DNA from: Lunularia cruciata
Lineage: Eukaryota > Streptophyta > Marchantiopsida > Lunulariales > Lunulariaceae
Reading direction: 5' to 3'
Assembly (NCBI GenBank): GCA_948567375.1
Contig: CAOYZS010000005.1
Location: 992,001-1,056,000 of the forward strand
Length of the DNA stretch: 64,000 bases
Shown piece after piece: positions 1-11,132 of the stretch (position 1 is its first letter; every line of letters begins with the position of its first letter). A model generated the notes under the pieces. That model had not been told where the DNA came from. It ran no database searches and saw only the letters and a list, made by a program, of their open reading frames with translations. Position numbers and translations under genes: made by a program.

Positions 1-1387
1 AGAGGAAGAAGAAGAAAAGTTGGAGATGGCAGAAGAAGGTAACCCAAGACAAGAAGATGAAGTTCCAAAGAAGGAGGAGAAGAGGGTGATCATCCAAAGA
101 GGTGTCCATTCCAGAAGGAAGGTGACATGTGAGGCAAGGCCGAGTAGAAGAAGAGAAATGGAGAGTGGAAGTTTGAGGAGCAAAGAATCCATTCCAATAT
201 GACAACTACAGCTGAGAAGAAGAGTGTCAAGCAAAGAAGGAGAAAAGCCCGCAAACCAAGGTGAATCAGAGCAAAGAAGGAGAATATCTACAAGAGGTTG
301 TATGCTTGTTGTTAATGAAGTTGGAGTAGAAGAAGAGAGAAATGCAGTCGGAGTGTCCGGAGGTAAAGATTGTGTTGCAGGTGTTGGTGAAGTTAGAAGA
401 AGAGAACTCGGAGTTGAAGAAGATCATAACCCAAGGAGAGGAGCAGAAGGAAGTACTATGAGTAGATGTAGTAGTACATAACCAAGTAATTGAGAAGGAA
501 ATGGGAAGTAAACAGAGGATAATAGAGCTGAATGTCATAGCAAGAGAAAGACAGATAGTTGAGTATGAAATCTTGAAACAACAGTTCGTTGATTCAAGGT
601 TAGAAATCATCCATGCTATGGCAAGAGTAGCAGGGAAGGAGCAGGAGCTCAATCAAGTGATAGAGAGTGTAGAAGAGAAGAAGCAGCTCTAGCAAAGAGA
701 GTTGACAGTGAGATATAGAGAGGAAGAAAGATTAAGGGAGTTACTTCGTAATCTGGAATAGAAGATGGTTCAAAAGGAGGAGGAGGAGGAGATGGTGAAA
801 GCCGAATTCAAGGTAAAGCTGGAAATGTATAGGGAAGATTGGTAGGCAGATCAAGAACAGGAGAGAAGGATGAGGCTTGAGCCACTGAAAGAAATCATAG
901 TAAAGATGAATCAATGTTGAGTACAGAAGCAAGTGTGAGGATTAAAGAGGCAAGATTGCACTAGTTAAGGTTGTTAGTACAAGAGATGAGGAGAAGAAAT
1001 GCAAAGGATAAAGATTTGAATGCTTTGCTGATTAGTCTCAAAAATCGTGTAGATAGGAAGATATTGGAAGTGGAAGACAATATCACAATTAGATTAGATT
1101 TAGTTAAGTTAGAGATAGATAAACTTCGGAAGGATGTAAGAGCAAAGCCCAAAGTAGATGAGATAGGAGTACAAATATCTTTGAAGTTGCTATTGGAGAT
1201 ATTAGAGAAGAGTGGGTTGGTGGATAACGATTTAGAAAGGCTACCTATGACGGGAATTGCAAACAAGGAAGAAGAAGTATTAGAATTGGAAGAAGAATTA
1301 ATAGTTGTGAAATCCAAGGATAGAGTTGTATGTGAGGTTACTTTAGGATTGGAAGCCGAGGAAGAAGTAGACATCGGATCGGAGTAG
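1..1387 (+). pseudogene. U3 coiled-coil ORF, decayed C-terminal two thirds (L1)
   Basis: The + strand reads as the acidic hinge, basic patch, coiled coil and tail of the U3 ORF, but it is broken by several stops (for example near 201, 480 and 690) and by frame changes. The last open piece, 971-1387, is Lys/Glu/Leu-rich and keeps the family signature: a block with DLNALLISLKNRVDRKILEV, then a KSGL tail motif and the terminal EEEVDIGSE before TAG at 1385-1387. Its biochemical role is unknown. It is too damaged to be expressed intact. Confidence 0.8.
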
Positions 1388-2179
1388 TAACAGTTTTGAG
1401 ATTTAAAGAGGTAGATATGAAGTGGTGCATTGTCATTTTGGATCTTTAGGTAGGAAAAGTTGTTGTAGAACAATATAGTTGTTAGTAACTAACGATTGCT
1501 TTACAATTTAAAGGGAGCATTTGTAGTCATATGTTGTTCAATATTCATTATTTTTGAGAGTAAATAAAGTGAAGTGCTGATTTTACTGCTCATCTCTTGA
1601 GCTTGATTTTGAGTATCAACATTGTGTGTGTATTTATGAGTGTTTGGAGAATTTTGAAGTGCAAGTGAATGAGATTGTTGGATGCTGGATTTTGTAGCCT
1701 TGATCTTCATTTATGTGTTTGATCTTGAGTGAAGTGCAATTGAAGCAATGCCTTGATAGATCTGAGAGGAATTGTAGTGTTGGTAGTATTTTGCATTTGT
1801 GAGTGCAACGTAGTGTTGATGTGAAGCAATTTGGATTGAGGAAGTTGTGCCTTTAGTGGAGGGGTGGAACACAATTCTGAGGCAAAGTTGTTTTGCAGCG
1901 AAGTGCCATTTTTGGGAGAATCTGAATCATCACAATCAAGATTGTTTGGAAAGATTTGATGAAGTTGTGATTATGGATGACAAATTGTTGTGACGAGATT
2001 GCAAGTTAGTGCTTGTTACTCTAGTCTAGGTGTGGTTTCTACTTGAGAGATTAAAGATGCAACCAAGAAGGACTGAGATTGTTACTTTGCTTTGTATTGA
2101 CCAATTCTGACTAGTATCTCTATGGGAACAAACTTTACTTACCAGATAGCGCAAAAGTGATATTTTCCGGGTTGTGACA
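1..2179 (+). mobile_element. L1: right part of a giant LTR (+)
   Basis: This is the right-hand 2.2 kb of a + strand LTR whose left end lies outside the window. It holds the decayed end of the U3 coiled-coil ORF, then about 790 bases of non-coding LTR tail that ends at 2179 in a slightly mutated terminus (GGGTTGTGACA instead of GGGTTGTCACA). An AATAAA at 1563-1568 sits where the R region is expected. The exact terminus followed at once by - strand U3 ORF sequence (2180-2309) indicates that L1, or the element it belongs to, was inserted into L3. The duplication should be TTGCT, but the left copy is not in view. Confidence 0.85.
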
Positions 2180-2304
2180 TTGCTGAACTTCCACCTCTCC
2201 TTCACTTCACTTTGTAGTGTCAACTTCGGTTCTTCTTCTTCTCTTGAGTCTTCTATTTTGTACTCGGCTTCCCCTTCCAACTCTTCTGCTCCCCACAACT
2301 CATC

Positions 2305-2309
2305 GAGCA
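2305..2309. repeat. Target-site duplication of solo LTR L2
   Basis: GAGCA at 2305-2309 is repeated exactly at 4216-4220, immediately outside both LTR termini. A 5-base duplication is normal for Ty3/gypsy integration. Confidence 0.9.
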
Positions 2310-4215
2310 TGTGATAACCCAGCAAATATCACTTTTGCGGTAATCAGGTAAGTAAAGTTCGTTCCCGCATAGATACAATTCAGAATTGGTCAAATATGAA
2401 GTCAAACAGTAACAATGTAGTTCTTTTTGATTTCTTCTTTAGTCTCTCAGGTAGAAACCACACCCAGAAGAGAGTAACAAGCACTGACTCTCAGTCTTGT
2501 CACAAAGTAACACTTCTTAATCACAACACCTTCAACTCTTTCCAAACAATCTTGATTGTGATGATTCAAGCTCTCCCAAAAATGGCACTTCACTACAAAA
2601 TGAATTCACCTCAGAATTGTGTTCCACCCTCCCACTGAAGGCACAACTTCCTCGATTGAAATTGCTTTACATTAACGCTACGCTGTACTTACAAATGCAG
2701 AATACTACCAACACTACAATACCTCTCAGAACTGTCAAGGCATTGCTCCGTTTGCACTTCACTCAAGATCAAACACACAGAATGAAGATAAGGCTATGGA
2801 ATCCAACATCCAACAAGCACACTGGCTTGCACTGTGAATTTCTTCCAACACTCACAAACACAGACACAATGTTGATACTCAAAATCAAGCTCAAGTGATG
2901 AGCACTACTTCACAACACTTTGCTTTATCTAGTCTCAAAAATTATGAGCACTGAACAACAATTTATTGTGAATGCCACTCTTAAATAGTGAAGCAAACAA
3001 CAGTTACTAAAAAGTATACCATTCTACAACAACTCTACAAACCTGCATATCCGAAATGACAATGCACCTCTTCATATCTGCCTCTTCAAATCTCAAAATT
3101 GTTTCTAATCCGATCCGATGTCTACTTCTTCTTTGGCTTTCAAACCCGAACCCGAAGTAACTTCACACACTACTCTGTCCTCGGGTTTCACAACTCCTAA
3201 TTCTTCTACCAATTCTAACATTTCTCTTTCCTGATCTGAAATTCCACTAATAGGTAATCTATCTAACTCCTTATTTCCCGACCCACTCTTCTCTAATATC
3301 TCCAATGGTAATTCCAAAGACATCTGCACTCCTATCTCTCTTACTCCGGGTCTAACTACTATCAATTCCTTTACTAATTCTACTATGTTCTCATCAAGAA
3401 TTGTAATTGAAAGCATGGGTACACTATCTACGCTTTCAATTTGTAACCCACTATCCCCTAATCGCTCATGTAATTGACCCGAAGACACTTACTGTCTGAT
3501 CTTGCACTTTGGGTTCATTCATTACTACTACTTCTCCTTCAATTTCTATCTTATCTTCAATCAGAACTGAAATTGAAATCATGGGTATCCTAAATATCTT
3601 CTTTCTCTACTCTAACTTCCTCTAATGCCTTTGGCAAGACTCCTGAAGTCACTTTCACTGCACTCTGAGGTCCGACTACCTCGGGTTGAATCATATTTGT
3701 CTTGAGGCAAACTCTTTAGACTCAAAGTCTTGTAAACCCGAAGTCCGAAGTCTTGTAGACCCGAAGACACCAACCCGAAGACACTAACCTACTCTATACA
3801 TCTACTCCCAAAACTTCAAATGCTTATAACTTTTGCTATAAACCTCCAAAGTTTGTGATTTTGGTGGCCGTGGAAAGCCCCAAACAAGTCGCTTCCAACA
3901 AGATATAGAACGTATGATTTGGACTTTTTTTAATGAGATATAGCCCCCGCAATAATCCTGACCTGTAATCTCCATTTTGATGCAAAGAAACCCTCCTCAA
4001 GCGTTTGGTTCAAGTTTTTCCCTCCTCTAACACGAAGTAAGCTTCTTTGGGTCTGATCAAATCCGAGTACTTCTTCCTCCAATACAAAGTCAACTTCCTC
4101 AGGCCTAATCAAAACACAAGTTTCTCCTCATTTCTTTTCCATTTGGTTTCAATTTGGTTTCAACAGGGCACTTCTTCTTCAAAACTTGTCCAAAATGAAA
4201 AATATGGGTACCACA
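2310..4215 (-). mobile_element. L2: type B solo LTR (1.9 kb, -)
   Basis: This is a 1906-base LTR on the - strand. Read on that strand it starts TGTGGTACCCATA at 4215 and ends in GGGTTATCACA at 2310. It shares both ends and the whole R/U5 tail with the 3.7 kb LTRs, but most of the U3 ORF is missing and replaced by about 700 bases with short CCCGAAG-type repeats (3730-3790). A TATTTAAG box on the - strand (plus 2980-2987) marks the probable start of the genomic RNA. Intact GAGCA duplications and no internal region make it a solo LTR, formed by recombination between two LTRs. It shows that the short form was mobilised. Confidence 0.9.
3105..3488 (-). CDS. Small ORF of type B LTR (tail of U3 ORF)
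   Basis: This is an open frame of 127 codons. The last ~90 residues match the C-terminal tail of the long U3 ORF (GVQMSLELPLEILEKSGSG, then LPISGISDQE and the terminal EEEVDIGSD). The first ~40 residues (MSSGQLHERLGDSGL) are not found in the long form but recur in the other type B LTR at 24149-24514, so this short frame may be a deliberate product of type B rather than a random remnant. It contains no coiled coil of useful length and no known domain. Function is unknown. Confidence 0.5.
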   Translation of the reverse strand: MSSGQLHERLGDSGLQIESVDSVPMLSITILDENIVELVKELIVVRPGVREIGVQMSLELPLEILEKSGSGNKELDRLPISGISDQEREMLELVEELGVVKPEDRVVCEVTSGSGLKAKEEVDIGSD

Positions 4216-5668
4216 GAGCACTATGACTTCTTGCCTCGGGTTCATTTTCCTCACCTTCTTCGGCTTAATTGGCAACCAATTCTCCTCAAGACAACTTTGC
4301 TTCCTTGTCTTTGAGATGGTCACTACTACTCTTAGATATTGTCTTGTGCATGCATAATGCTCATCACTACTTCGGATCTCTCGTATATGCTACTATTCCT
4401 TATCATTTGCAGTCTTTCATAAGTTTGGATGAAAATGCGACACCATCTTTCTTCAGTTAGACTCCCCCATCAAATTCAATCTAAAGTAGAAATGGGCAGC
4501 AAATGGCACCAAATAGTGAGACACATCTTGCTTTCTCCAACACCATACCATCTGCCATGTTCTTTGATGAAAGCACTTTGCCCAATTTATTGGTGCGCTT
4601 GCAAACATATGGTGGAAGAAGACAGTCTGATGTTCATTACATAAGTTGTACGATTGGGCTTGAAGAGTGCCATCATTGACCCAATGATGCTTTGCTTGAC
4701 TAGCTCTCGATAGGTATCCACCTTGTATCTGTTCTTCATGCATGGCGCCATAAACGAATGGTGAATTTCATCCATCTCCTTTGTAGACTCTCCTTTCCCT
4801 AGAAATGTTGCCTCAATTTCCTCACCGGCTTCTCTTCCCAACACCAATCTCCAATCTGAATTTATCCATCAAGCTGAATTTATCCATGACAAAAACATCA
4901 AGTGATTAATGCTTCTTTACCATGAACCCTAGAAAACTCAAATTCCAATTCCATGCCAAAAAAGTGATCTGAAGTCTACTTAGGATTTCAATCCGAGTTA
5001 TCATATCTAATCTTGAAATCATTGGATTTCTCACTGTGAGCAAAGGACTCTTCTTCTCACCCTTCTTTGGCATTGTGTGATCTCTAGATGCATGGTAATT
5101 GAAAAATAATTCTACCTTTTCTTGTTCTTGAGATCCTAACTCCTTCAGACTCATAAAACATCAAACAATCGCCTAGCTTGGCTGTAAGCACTCCTTTGGG
5201 TCGACTACTTAGTGGCTTAAGATACTTGTGGGATATTTGAAAATCCCCTCGACAAAGTCCCGAGTTTATAATTCCTCATTGATCAGCCATTCCTTTGTTG
5301 CTTGTCATTGAAACACACCCTTTTTGCATGACTTCCTCATGGCATTAATTATCTAGGTTAGTAGTTAGCGCCTTGTGCACCATTTCTTTGCTTGTACTTT
5401 CTTGACTGACCCATCTGAAGGGAAGTTGTTATGCCATCTTCACATCACGTTGATCACCCCGAGATGAAGTTCCATTACTTTGGGTTTCTCTTGGCCGGGT
5501 TTGATCCAAGTACTTCACTTCTGACTCGGAGTCACGTTACTTTAGGTTTCAACCCAAAGATACAATTCTTCTCCTTCCAATGCCATTTGGGTTGAATACG
5601 ACTTCATCCATGCACTTCTTCCACCAAATCACACAAAAACTTAAAAATTGAAAAATGTGGGTACCACA

Positions 5669-5684
5669 TACCTTCTCCTTCAAA
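5669..5684 (-). other. Polypurine tract of E3
   Basis: Read on the - strand this is a GA-rich run ending GGAGAAGGTA immediately before the LTR start at 5668. The polypurine tract primes plus-strand DNA synthesis. It overlaps the integrase stop codon, as in E10. Confidence 0.75.
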
Positions 5685-5965
5685 TGTGAGCATCCCCACA
5701 AACACCGGCAGTAGGGTCTTTATACAAAGCTGGGTCCGTGGTCCAATCTTTTCTAACTCTCCATCCATTCACTTGAGTAGCAAAAGGATTTCCCTCTAGG
5801 TCTACAAGATGAATATACCCATAGGTATAAATGTACATAACCCGGTATGGCCCCATCCACCTTAAATGCAATTTATGGGGAAAAAATATTTGGCAATTGT
5901 CATATAACAACACCAAATCACCCTCAAGAATAGCCACAGGCTTGATTCTCTTATCGTGCCTGAAA
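5680..5965 (-). pseudogene. pol: Integrase C-terminus (E3)
   Basis: The - strand encodes the end of the integrase: HDKRIKPV, GDLVLLYDN, the GPY module LHLRWMGPY, NPFATQVNGWRVRK and the terminal GVCGDAHI before the stop at 5680. The upstream catalytic core is absent because a type B LTR fragment and a deletion begin at about 5966. There is no chromodomain after the GPY module. Confidence 0.85.
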
Positions 5966-6425
5966 TCTGAAGTCCCATTGACCCAAAGACACCAACCCAA
6001 AGTACATCTACTCAAGAAACTTCAAATACTTGTTATTTCCTGTACAGACCTCCAAACTCTACGATTTTGGAGGCAATGGAAAGCCCTGAACAAGACGCTT
6101 CTAACGAGATATAGCACGCTTGATTTGGACTTGTTTTTACTGAAATATGGCTCCCGCAAGAATCCTGACCTACAACTTCTATTTCTCCTTCGAGTTTGCC
6201 CTCCTTCAACATTTGATCCGAGTTTTTTTTCCTCCTCTGACACGAAGTAAGCTTCTTCAGGTCTGATCCAGTCCGAGACCTTTTTTCTCTTACACAAAAG
6301 TGACTTCCTCGGGTCTGATCAAAACACACATTTGCACTCATTTCTTCTCCATTTGGTTTCAATTTGGTTTCAACAAGGCACTTCTTCTTCAAAACTCGTC
6401 CAAAATGAAAAATGTGGGTACCATA
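5966..6425 (-). mobile_element. Type B LTR fragment inside E3 integrase
   Basis: These 460 bases match the 5' part of type B LTRs L2 and L8. The - strand LTR start (TATGGTACCCACA, one base mutated) is at 6425, where it abuts integrase coding sequence broken between the codons for TP and YNP. The left side is truncated at about 5966, and that deletion also removed roughly 200 codons of integrase. The other terminus and its duplication are therefore lost. Confidence 0.75.
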
Positions 6426-6620
6426 GGAGTCATCTTCCGATGTTTAATTTGGAAGAACTTGGTTAACATTTCCACCATGGAGTTCAATAAATGAGTCACT
6501 TGATCACTAACCAATTCCAAAAGACATCCATAACATGAAATGATGTTTTGGAAGAAAAATTTTGCAACTATTTTTGCATCATCTTTCCAAGTTGCCTCTG
6601 CTTCTACCATCTTGGTAGCA
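6426..6620 (-). pseudogene. pol: Integrase core fragment (E3)
   Basis: The - strand keeps part of the integrase core, from KMVEAEATW through FFFQNIISCYGCLLELVSDQ to KHRKMTP. The second catalytic Asp (in LVSDQ) is present; the first Asp and the Glu are missing. The piece lies between the type B LTR fragment on the left and the start of L4 on the right, which cut it at 6620. Confidence 0.8.
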
Positions 6621-7019
6621 TTTGGTACCCACATTTTTTGTTTTAAAAGTTTTGCTCTATTTTGAAGAAGTGTATAGATGAAGTCATGTTGAACCCAAAT
6701 GGCATTGGAAGGAGAAGAATTGTGTCTTTGCTTTGTAACCCAAGAAAAGTGACTGTGTGTCAGACGCAAAGTACTCAAACCAGGTCTGTCAGAGTTTGAC
6801 CCGCAGTAAGGAGACTTCACCTTGAGGTGATCAACACAATTTGAAGACTGAGTTACAAATTTCCTTTGGGTTGGAAATTTAAGAATGGCACCGCATACAC
6901 AAACAACTAAGGCACAAATGGGAGAAATTAACAATGACAAGAGAGGTGCGAAAGGTGCATGCAAAAGGTGTGATTTCTCGATAGACAATCTTTCAAAGAA
7001 TGATTGAGAAACGTCAGAC

Positions 7020-7026
7020 TATAAAG
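7020..7026 (+). promoter_or_regulatory. TATA-like box before U3 ORF (L4)
   Basis: TATAAAG sits 34 bases before the ORF Met at 7054 and at the same place as TATA-like boxes in L5, L6, L9, L14 and the E10 5' LTR. It could be a private promoter for the ORF. This is inference from position and conservation. Confidence 0.4.
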
Positions 7027-9165
7027 TCAAGTTTCAAATCAAGAACAAGATGAATGACAAGTGAATTTCCTTTGCCTTTGCAAAGTCATCTTGAGAGAGA
7101 CCAATGAAGAGGAGTGGTAGTGAGTGAAGTCGTAAAGAATTTAGAAGAATTGAGTATTGCACGTCTAGGAGATGGGAGAATTGTCTTGCAAAAGCACATC
7201 ATAAAGGAGAGTAGATGATGGGAATCAAGAAGTGCCCTACATTGGTGTCAAGAAACCTATGATTAGGAGGTTAGATGTGATGGCTTGCATCAAAGTTCTT
7301 TGTAGACTTCACATCACTTTCCTCACATGGAATTGGAACTTGAGTTTTCCAAATTTCATGGTAGAGATCACGGCCAATAAATGTGTAGATGGGCCGGCGA
7401 CAGTCGAGAAGAGAGGCAATTTGGCTCGATGGACAGAATTGGATTGGTGGTTGGTGTTAGGAAGAGAGAGGGAGAAGAGCACGGGGCCATGTTCTTGGAG
7501 AAGGGAAAAGTCGTAGAAGAAACCCAAGAGATTAGAGATTTGTTCACCTTGAAGTGCACTAAGAATGGGTACAAGGTGGAGATGTATCGAGACCCGGTGC
7601 AAAGAAGCATTGTAGGTGCAATGATGGTGATGTTCAAGTCCAAGCACACCACCTATGTGGCAAAGCAGCAGGCAGTATTCTTCCACAAGATGTTTGCAAG
7701 AGAACAATCAATTGAGCAAAGCGCTTATATCAAGAAACGAAGTAGATGGTGTTGAATTGGAGGACGTTGACAACACACTTCTACCTTGGGTTGATTCTGT
7801 TAAGCAGTGATGAGAAGAAGAAGATCATTTTGCATTTCCATCCCGATTTGTGACAAGAAGTCGACGATGGAGAACAATAGTACATTCGGCAATTGAGGAG
7901 CACAGATGATCATTATGCAAGAACGGGACAAGATTGGAAGATGACTGTGCCCTTGCCAAGCAAGAAGAAGAGAAGTTGACATGAGGTGGAGTGCTTGCTA
8001 GTGCAGCCCCAAAACTTATGAAGAATTGGGCTGAGAGAAGGGAAGTAAGTCCAGAGGATTGTGCATGTAAAGGAAGTCAAATCAAAAGGCAAAGCAGAGT
8101 CTGCATCATAGAGATCAAAGAAAGAAGAGGCAGAATTCATCCTACAAAGTGAAGGGTCGAGTGAAGAGAGTGAGGGTGAACCCAAGGTGCAACAAGATGA
8201 AGAGAAGAAGATAACTCTGGAAGAAGAAATTGAGCAGCAAGATGCAAAAGAAGAAATTATGGCTGAGTTAGCAATTGAGGCAAACAAAGGATTAATAGTA
8301 GAAACCAAGGCAGATCATTAATCTAGATGATGAAGAAGTTTGGAGGATGAGGGGTCACTGACAATACAAAGATCCCAACTTCGTATTAAGGCATTGGACT
8401 CAACTATAGCGATCGAGAAGCATCCAATCGCTATAGTCATTGAAGAGAAGGAAGTAGAAGAAGTAGGATGTGAGGGCGTAGAGTACCTTTGGGATGTGGT
8501 ATGTCCATTGTTATTGCAAATGGCGAAGAAGAAGAAGGAGATGCAAAGCAGATATCTTGACATACAGATGGTGTTGCAGGTGCTGGAGAGGTTAGAGACT
8601 GAAAATTGGAAGTTGCAAGAGAGCGTGAGTAGAGAAGAAGAAGAAGGCTGAGAGATTTGGTGCAGATGCTAGAGGCAAAGATTGACCAATAGTGAAGGAA
8701 TTGGAGGATCACATAGTAGAGTATGAGGAAGAGTTGAAGCTCAGCAAAGCTGTGATGGAGGAAGAAAGACAGAGGAAGCAATCAGAGGAATCACTTGAAG
8801 GAGCAATTGTGGAATTGAAGGCAAAGTTAACCACAGAAGCCAAAGTGAGAATGGAACAATCACATTTACATGAATTACAATTGCTAGTGCAGGAGAGGTG
8901 AAGTAAGAACACAAAGAACAAGGACTTGAATGCCTTGTTGATCAGTCTTAGAACTTGGATTGATAGGAAGATGTTAGATGTAGAGAATAACATTTCTATC
9001 AGACTCGGGTTGATTAAGTTAGAGTTAGAAACTCTTTGGAATACTAAACATAGCAGATCCAAAGTAACAAAGATAGGAGTGCAAATGTCTTTGGATTTGA
9101 CACTCGACACTTTAGAGAAGAGTGGGTTGCAAGATAGGATGGTAGACAAATTACTTGTGAGGTTA

Positions 9166-9170
9166 ATTGT
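9166..9170. repeat. Target-site duplication of solo LTR L5
   Basis: ATTGT at 9166-9170 is repeated exactly at 12952-12956, just outside both termini of L5. Confidence 0.93.
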
Positions 9171-9283
9171 TGTGGTGCCCACATTTTTTGTTTTTTTTCA
9201 GAATAAAGGAGAAGAAGTGTATAGAGAAGTCAGATTGCGCCCATATGGCCAAAGAAGGCAAAGAAAAGAGTATTCATGATGAA

Positions 9284-9307
9284 ACCCGAAGTAAAGTGAC
9301 TTCGGGT
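9284..9307. repeat. Short hairpin in the LTR leader
   Basis: ACCCGAAGT (9284-9292) and ACTTCGGGT (9299-9307) are perfect 9-base inverted arms around a 6-base loop. Matching positions in L4, L6 and L9 carry decayed versions. Significance is uncertain. Confidence 0.5.
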
Positions 9308-9557
9308 CATAAGGCAAAGTACTCGGAAATGCCCTATCAGCATACAATATGAAGTAAATTGTCTTTGGGTCAGGGAGAGCTCAACCCGAGGCGAAGACAG
9401 TCTAACAACCTTTCGTCATGGCGAGAAATTTAAGAAGGGGCCGTTTCAAAACTAGCGGCTCATACGCACGAAGGTTGATTGACATTGACAGGTGCATGCC
9501 AGAGGTCTGATTTCTTGGTAGAAACTCGAAGTGATGAAGAACAAAGAAGTGCAACTC

Positions 9558-9565
9558 TATAAAAA
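9558..9565 (+). promoter_or_regulatory. TATA-like box before U3 ORF (L5)
   Basis: TATAAAAA lies 27 bases before the ATG at 9585. The same box at the same 27-base spacing occurs in L6 and L9. It is separate from the TATTTAAG box at 12275-12282 that should start the genomic RNA. Confidence 0.45.
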
Positions 9566-9584
9566 TCAAAACTGCAACGACAAA

Positions 9585-11132
9585 ATGTCGAGCAATTTTG
9601 CTTTGCCGTTGAGGAGTCATCTTGCAGGTGATCAAGGAAAGGGAAATAAAGTTGGACTCGTGTTAGTGCGTAAGGAAGAAGTCATGAGAGTGAAATCGAG
9701 AGAAAGTGAGAAAGCAGAAGAGATGGGAGGAGGGAAGAAAAACTCCAAATTCGTAGTGAGAAATCATGCAATTCGGAGATTAGATGTAATAGCAAGGATC
9801 AAAGTCTTGAGCCAACTTCGGATCACTTTTCTGGCATGGAACTGGAACGTAAGTTTTCCAAGATTCATGACAGATATCAGTGAGAGTAAGTGTCTTGATG
9901 GACCCGAGGAAGAAGGGAAGAGAGGAAATCCGGCTCGCTGGATAGAGTTGGATTGGAGACTCGTACTCGGGAAGGAGGCAGGCTTGGAGCAGGGAGCCAC
10001 GTTCTTGGGGAAAGGAGAAATAGCCCAAGAAACTCAGGAGGTGAGAGATGCCTTCTCGTTGAAGAGAACAAAGAATAGGTACAAGGTTGAGAGTTACAAG
10101 GATCCAATGAAGAGAGGGATCGTGAGTGCTCTCATAGCAATTTTGAAGCCGGAGAGAACGACTTATGTGATGAAACACCAAGCGGTGTTCTTCCATAAGT
10201 TGTTTGCAGGAGAGCCTATCAATTGGGCAAGGTGTTTTCACGGGAGAACGAGGCAGATGGTGTGGAATCTGCGGGATAAGTTGCCTCCACATTACATTGT
10301 GCCGTTTGCAGCACATTTCTACTTCGGGCTCAATTTACTGAACTCGGCGGAGCGGAATCAGATGGTGTCGCACTTCCATCCTGATTTGAGGAAGGAGGTC
10401 GATGTTAAGGAGCAGCAATATATTCTCCAAATCCGGAGCACGGATGACTACTACGCGAAGACAGGGAAAAACGTGGAGGTCGTAGTGAGTACCCCGACAA
10501 AGAAGAGGACTCGGCAAGCAGAAGTCAAAGAAAGCAAGAAACCTCGGAAGATGCAAAGAAGTAACCCGAGGCAAGGAATGGTGGTAATTGAGTTTGAAGA
10601 TGAAGACTCAGGTGGCGAGGCCGAGCTCAAAACAGAGGACTCGGAACATGAGGAGGAACCTGAGCTAACATTGCAGAGTGGAGATACGAGCAGTGATAGT
10701 GAAGACGGTGGAGAGATGACCTCAGCGCCAGCGGCTGAAGAATACAAAGAAGAAGTGCAAGCCGAGGTAGAAGCCGAAGACAATACAGCACTAGAAGACG
10801 AAGTACCGGTGCCAGAGGACAAGAAGATCGCAGTACAGCGAGGAGTTCACTTGCGATGTAAGGCAAAGTGCAAGGCGGGGCCGAGTAGAGTGAAGGCAGA
10901 GGTGGAAGAAAGCTCGGGCAGTGAGGCATCAATCCTGATACGAAGACTCCAGAGAAGAAGGCGAGTATTAGGAGAACACGAGGAGAAAAGAGAGACCACT
11001 CCGTGGGAGGAAGAAGTTGCCAATGATGGAGTGGAATACCTACAAGAGGTAGTGTGCCCGTTGTTGGTAAAGTTGGAGCACAAGAAGAAGGAGATGCAGT
11101 CGACTTGTCATGAGGTAAAAACTGTATTGTAG
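9585..11132 (+). pseudogene. U3 coiled-coil ORF, first part (best copy, L5)
   Basis: There are 515 codons from ATG 9585, chosen because MSSxFxLPLRS recurs at the start in L4, L6, L7 and L9; the frame is open 18 codons further up. Residues ~50-290 form a conserved, probably folded region rich in Trp, Phe and His (ITFLAWNWNVSFP, GNPARWIELDWRLVLG, INWARCFHGRTRQMVW, HYIVPFAAHFYFGLNLL, HFHPDLR). I do not recognise a family for it. Residues ~310-420 are a basic then strongly acidic hinge (EEEPELTLQSGDTSSDSED). A basic patch and the start of the coil follow. One TAG at 11130-11132 stops it where other copies have CAG (Gln). Apart from that stop the frame continues to 12158. Confidence 0.8.

Larger units (their letters stand above)
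2180..5154 (-). pseudogene. U3 coiled-coil ORF, N-terminal part (L3), split by L2
   Basis: The - strand from about 5154 down to 4221 encodes the N-terminal region, with the motif ITFLAWNWNLSF near 4950, followed by KPKKVRKMNPRQE near 4250. Reading resumes at 2309-2180 with the acidic hinge (EEEEPKLTLQSE). Frameshifts and stops occur, so only short open pieces remain (4906-5154, 4587-4847, 4105-4323). Solo LTR L2 lies in the middle. The distal coiled coil lies beyond L1, outside the window. Confidence 0.75.
2180..5668 (-). mobile_element. L3: giant LTR (-), host of L1 and L2
   Basis: This is a - strand LTR with its start (TGTGGTACCCACA read on the - strand) at 5668, directly next to a purine-rich tract and the integrase end on the right, so it is the 3' LTR of a - strand element (E3). 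Solo LTR L2 (2310-4215) sits inside it, and L1 interrupts it at 2179/2180. The piece at 2180-2309 and the piece from 4221 leftwards join in frame across L2 once a single GAGCA is kept. The stretch 5155-5668 is the non-coding leader of the LTR. I see no second gene there. Confidence 0.85.

Noticed and set aside
3730..3790. CRISPR-like or satellite array of CCCGAAG repeats in type B LTRs
   Set aside because: The units are short, unevenly spaced and not separated by regular spacers. They are simple local duplications in a plant LTR.
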